From Salvator merianae (taxonomy: Eukaryota; Chordata; Lepidosauria; Squamata; Teiidae): DNA of 64,000 nucleotides. The notes under the pieces are model-generated. The model did no database searches. It worked only from the letters and a program-made list of their open reading frames with translations, and had not been told where the DNA came from. Shown in pieces: positions 60,982 through 64,000 of the stretch. Numbering within the stretch: position 1 is the stretch's first letter; the number at the start of each line of letters is the position of its first letter. The stretch covers positions 144,480,090 through 144,544,089 of the forward strand of contig QVOM02000034.1 in assembly GCA_003586115.2 (NCBI GenBank). The letters are read 5' to 3'. The position numbers and the translations under genes are program-made.

Positions 60982-62562
60982 CTAGTTTCTACATTTTCTT
61001 TTGTCCTCATCTTTTACCCATTCAGAAATATTCTGGCATTCCAGCATACTTTCCTTCTGATTTACAAATTCCTGAGAATCTATACTTTCAACCACTGATT
61101 CTTCCTGAATACACAGTAATTCCTTTTTCTGCTCTAAGTTATCCTCTTCTTCCTTTTCATACCTGAGATCACCTTTTGGCAACTTCCTAGCATTCAAAGA
61201 TAATTGGAAACCTAAAACCAATCCTAATAGATAGGCTCCTGCCACTGCTGGAAGATCCACAGGTCTCACTGCACACACTTTCTCCTGTGGTTTCAACTCT
61301 GGACTACCTTTGCACATACTAGACACATCCTGAGCCGCCTTTCTTACTCCAGAGTCTACAAAAACACAAGCCTCTCTATTTTCTTCCCTTTGAGTAACCA
61401 AAGAAGTAGCTTCTAAATCCTTTTCCTAGGTTTGGATCAGACTGATCCTCTCCTGTTTTCTTGCCTCAGTGTAATTAGAATCAACAGCAACATTCTCCCT
61501 ATCAGAGCCATGTTCTACCAAAGCCATAGCACTAGAATTACATGCCTCAAAACTTACACAACCGAACCTGCTTTCTTTTTCCAAAAGTTTTCCTGAGGAA
61601 CTACCTGCTCTATTATAATTTACAGGAAAGCTTTTTTGTTTAAAATTGCATTCCTGCAGATTTTCACATTCTGGTACAATTGAGATCTTTGCTTCAGAGT
61701 TAGAAATACAAGCCTCGAAATCTAGAAATCCAAATCTGCTCTCTTTATCAAAAGCAGTAGCAAATTTCTGTGTCCCCTGACTGTTAGGCTCTTTTTCAAC
61801 ACTAGTTACACAATGATCAACAATTTTCTTTTCCAAAATGCTCTGAGGCACATCAACAATCTCAACTTCCACAGGCAAAGCAAGAGAAATCCTGTCTCTA
61901 TGCTTCTCTGCTGCCATCACTCCAGATTCCTGTGCAGTCTGACTTTCAGACTGTCTTTTTAAATCTGTTGCAGGCTCCATTAAACAGACACCATTTTCAG
62001 TGGAGGAAATTTTCCCACTGTTAGCAAGCTCCTTTTCTAGACAGACATTAATTTCAGTTCCCACACCTACACTGACCATAGCTGCAACACTTGAAAAGCA
62101 ACTTTCTACTCCAGTGAATAGGTGACTACCAAGCGATCTCAGACCAACATTTCTCTCTGCAGCCTCCTGGCCACTTTCTGACATCACAGCTTCTTCAGAC
62201 ACCACACAATTACTGAACTTAACTTCTGCATTGTTACCAGTTTCAGCTTCAACATCAGATTCTTTTTTCTGCACACTACAAACATTTTCTCCTATGGCTT
62301 CAGTTACATGATCACAAGGCATGCCTAACACAATTTCTACATTCTTGCTTTCTGTAGCCTTCTGGTCATTTTCTAACACTGCAGTTCTACCAGATACGAT
62401 TCTTAAAGCATCCAATACATCTTTTCTTTCTTCTACACACAATTCCTTAGTAGGAGGACAAATCTTTTTTCTTAGGTTCGGGGCCACACAAACCCAAAAT
62501 TCCCCACTCAGATTGGCCCCTTTTAACATCAAAATCACAATCCTTAATCCCAGTAACCATTG
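60982..62562 (-). CDS. Second long frame of the retroelement (unrecognised, one in-frame stop)
   Basis: After a TAA at about 62,560 the frame is open to an in-frame TAG at 61,428-61,426 and then open again to 60,982, over 500 codons in all. The composition is Glu/Ser/Val-rich and Cys-containing. Counting from 62,538, a 16-residue motif (D/E-KESRFG-xxx-FEAC) occurs at residues ~264-279 and ~320-335, a duplication 56 residues apart. After the TAG, a hydrophobic run (DLPAVAGAYLLGLVLGFQ) could span a membrane. No protease D-S/T-G, reverse transcriptase YxDD, integrase or envelope signature is present. It replaces pol and env in position. I do not recognise it. Confidence 0.6.
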
Positions 62563-62614
62563 TTAATTGCGGTGAGACAAAAGTCTCCCCACTTAAAGTC
62601 TGAGCAGGGCCCCT

Positions 62615-63046
62615 TCATGCATTACCATTACACTCGATTGAAGCAAGAGGGGGGGCAGAAGGAGCAACAGTAGGGCAATTACTGTTAGTGGCAAGGGCAG
62701 GCGGTCTGGCAGCAGCAATTTCTGCTTCCCTTCGTGCCCTTGTCAAAGCCTCCAACAGAAAACTGTCCCCCTTATGTTCAAATGCCCTCATATCAAAACC
62801 CAGTTTCTTTAATTCATTCCACAACATGCTATGAAGACTAGGTTCTTGGCTGGATCCTTGCCTTTGCATTTGGGAAGCAGGCTGAGACATTAATGTCTGC
62901 TGAGGCTGCCTGTTTTGGGCTGATTGCCTCTGATCATGGGGAAATCTCCTATTCTGGGTTCCAGTTCCAATTTTCATATTGGGATTTGAAACCAAGGTAT
63001 CAATTGGTTCCCAGTGCACTTTTTCCCTTTCTTTCCTTTTTATATT
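62615..63046 (-). CDS. Gag C-terminal region (nucleocapsid-like), after an in-frame stop
   Basis: This frame follows the capsid frame in the same register after a single TAA (63,049-63,047). It is Gln/Arg/Pro/Ser-rich with basic patches, as nucleocapsid regions are, and ends in a Pro/Ala-rich tail. No CCHC zinc knuckle (C-x2-C-x4-H-x4-C) is present, which is unusual for an orthoretroviral Gag and would call for basic residues to bind RNA. The stop may be a decay mutation or a readthrough site. Confidence 0.55.
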   Translation of the reverse strand, partial: NIKRKEREKVHWEPIDTLVSNPNMKIGTGTQNRRFPHDQRQSAQNRQPQQTLMSQPASQMQRQGSSQEPSLHSMLWNELKKLGFDMRAFEHKGDSFLLEALTRARREAEIAAARPPALATNSNCPTVAPSAPPLASIECNGNA

Positions 63047-64000
63047 TTACTGTCCTGCCTCTTTCAAAATTCTAGCTGCTTTGTGCACTGCTTCTACAAA
63101 CTCTTGGTAGGTAATTCCTGTTCTATCATATGAAACCAAGGCAAGTTTTAATGAAGGAGAAAGCCCAAACGAAATCTCTTCAATAAGCTGGCTATGTGCA
63201 AGCTCATCAAAAGATTCTCCACTTTCCTCTTCTTCCTCGTCTGGAGGCATTAATCCAGCAATGGTGGCTAATATTATTTTTCTCTGCACATACATTTCTG
63301 GGTATTCATAAGGGGACTGCACTTCATTTTGGAAGATACGGGTTAGACTTTTACCAGGATGAAAAGTTTGTAGCATTGCTGCCACCCAATCGGCCATAGA
63401 ATCGGTCGAGGAAGAAACGGCAGAAATTTCAATTTCCATAGCAGGGGTATCGGAAGGACCAATGCATGACCTTGCTAACTGTGTAAGGTCCTGCCCACTC
63501 CATAGTTCCGATTGCTGCCAGACCTTAGAAATCCATTCAATGCATGTTTCCTTGTTTAAAACACCAAATTGTTTTGCCAAAGCTTGGATTTCTTGCATCT
63601 TAAAGGGAAAAGATTCTGTCACCTTATCTCTATTAATGGCTCCTCCATCCCCAATCTTGCTAATATTCTTTATCCTAACGGGGGCCATCCTGCACTTATT
63701 GGTAGGAGGAATCCATTTAGATACCTCCACCCTAGGCAAAAGGGCTTTGGACCCATTACCACCAGTACTTTGTAAAGCCTGGCTTGCAGAGGTTTCACAC
63801 GCACGTACAGGAGCCAAAAGTGCTTCTGCCACCACCATAGGAGCATTTTGAGCTTTTACAGCTGCAATAACACCTTGGTGTGTCTGCAATTTCCATTCTA
63901 ATTCTCTAATCCTTTCCTCACACAACTCATGTGAAACACTTCCCATTTTATCATGGGCGTGAGCCACCAGATATGAGGCGGTTGCTTTAGCCTCTTCTAG
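63047..64000 (-). CDS. Gag-like capsid region, cut by the window edge
   Basis: The frame is open to the right edge, so the N-terminus lies outside. Counting from the GTG at 63,967, residues ~13-40 form a likely coiled coil, followed by a basic/Pro linker with WIPPTNK near 85-91. The capsid-like part from ~118 is helical. Residues ~217-230 (QSPYEYPEMYVQRK) have the Q...E...Y/F..R pattern of the retroviral major homology region. A C-terminal domain follows after an acidic run (DEEEEES) and ends in helical FVEAVHKAARILKE, as in gamma/epsilon-type capsids. Assignment to Gag is from this architecture. The genus is inference. Confidence 0.7.
   Translation of the reverse strand, partial: LEEAKATASYLVAHAHDKMGSVSHELCEERIRELEWKLQTHQGVIAAVKAQNAPMVVAEALLAPVRACETSASQALQSTGGNGSKALLPRVEVSKWIPPTNKCRMAPVRIKNISKIGDGGAINRDKVTESFPFKMQEIQALAKQFGVLNKETCIEWISKVWQQSELWSGQDLTQLARSCIGPSDTPAMEIEISAVSSSTDSMADWVAAMLQTFHPGKSLTRIFQNEVQSPYEYPEMYVQRKIILATIAGLMPPDEEEEESGESFDELAHSQLIEEISFGLSPSLKLALVSYDRTGITYQEFVEAVHKAARILKEAGQ

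Overview
The window is vertebrate nuclear DNA, almost certainly from a squamate reptile (lizard or snake). It is AT-rich and intron-rich. Its repeats are the squamate mix: L1, L2, CR1/L3-type and BovB/RTE LINE pieces, hAT-type and other terminal-inverted-repeat elements, an endogenous retrovirus and many microsatellites. The species call is inference from repeat content; no marker gene fixes it.

The only host gene I can support is LRP1B (low-density lipoprotein receptor-related protein 1B), on the minus strand. Its last five coding exons lie at 42,687-42,611 (end of the last EGF-like repeat and juxtamembrane stalk), 42,113-42,023 (transmembrane helix), 37,540-37,402 (first NPxY motif), 36,088-35,990 (the 33-residue LRP1B-specific insert) and 31,796-31,656 (second NPxY motif and stop). 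All splice junctions are GT/AG and all reading-frame phases agree across them, giving 181 C-terminal residues. The probable 3' UTR runs down to about 29.7 kb. Everything below that is intergenic DNA 3' of LRP1B. Everything from 42.7 kb to the right edge appears to be one LRP1B intron, or part of one, of more than 21 kb.

Layout. 0-29.7 kb, intergenic: an uncertain TIR element and a small hAT-type MITE, a solo retroviral LTR inserted in a 20-bp minisatellite (1.9-3.25 kb), L2 pieces, a nested pair of TIR elements (5.5-6.1 kb), an L1 ORF2 piece (7.9-9.2 kb), a second hAT-type MITE (18.0 kb), an internally deleted L1 with intact target-site duplication (18.7-20.3 kb), a palindromic MITE (24.5 kb), and CR1, BovB and L2 ends (26.5-29.5 kb). 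29.7-42.7 kb: the LRP1B 3' end; the intron at 37.5-42.0 kb holds a 1,260-bp CpG-dense hAT-type element with perfect 8-bp target-site duplications. 42.7-64 kb: two tandem L1 ORF2 pieces, a possible retrocopy, a small TIR element, an approximately 800-bp imperfect palindrome, and an endogenous retrovirus in the same orientation as LRP1B that runs off the right edge.

The most unusual object is that retrovirus-like element (58.6 kb to the edge). It has a Gag-like frame and a second long frame I do not recognise, with an internal repeat and a hydrophobic segment. It then has non-coding sequence, a polypurine tract and the start of an LTR. There is no room for pol or env between gag and the LTR. 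It looks like a non-autonomous, gag-bearing retroelement with a novel ORF. Its LTR start matches the solo LTR at 2.0 kb. Apart from LRP1B and the retroelement frames, I see no credible protein-coding gene, tRNA, rRNA or CRISPR array.
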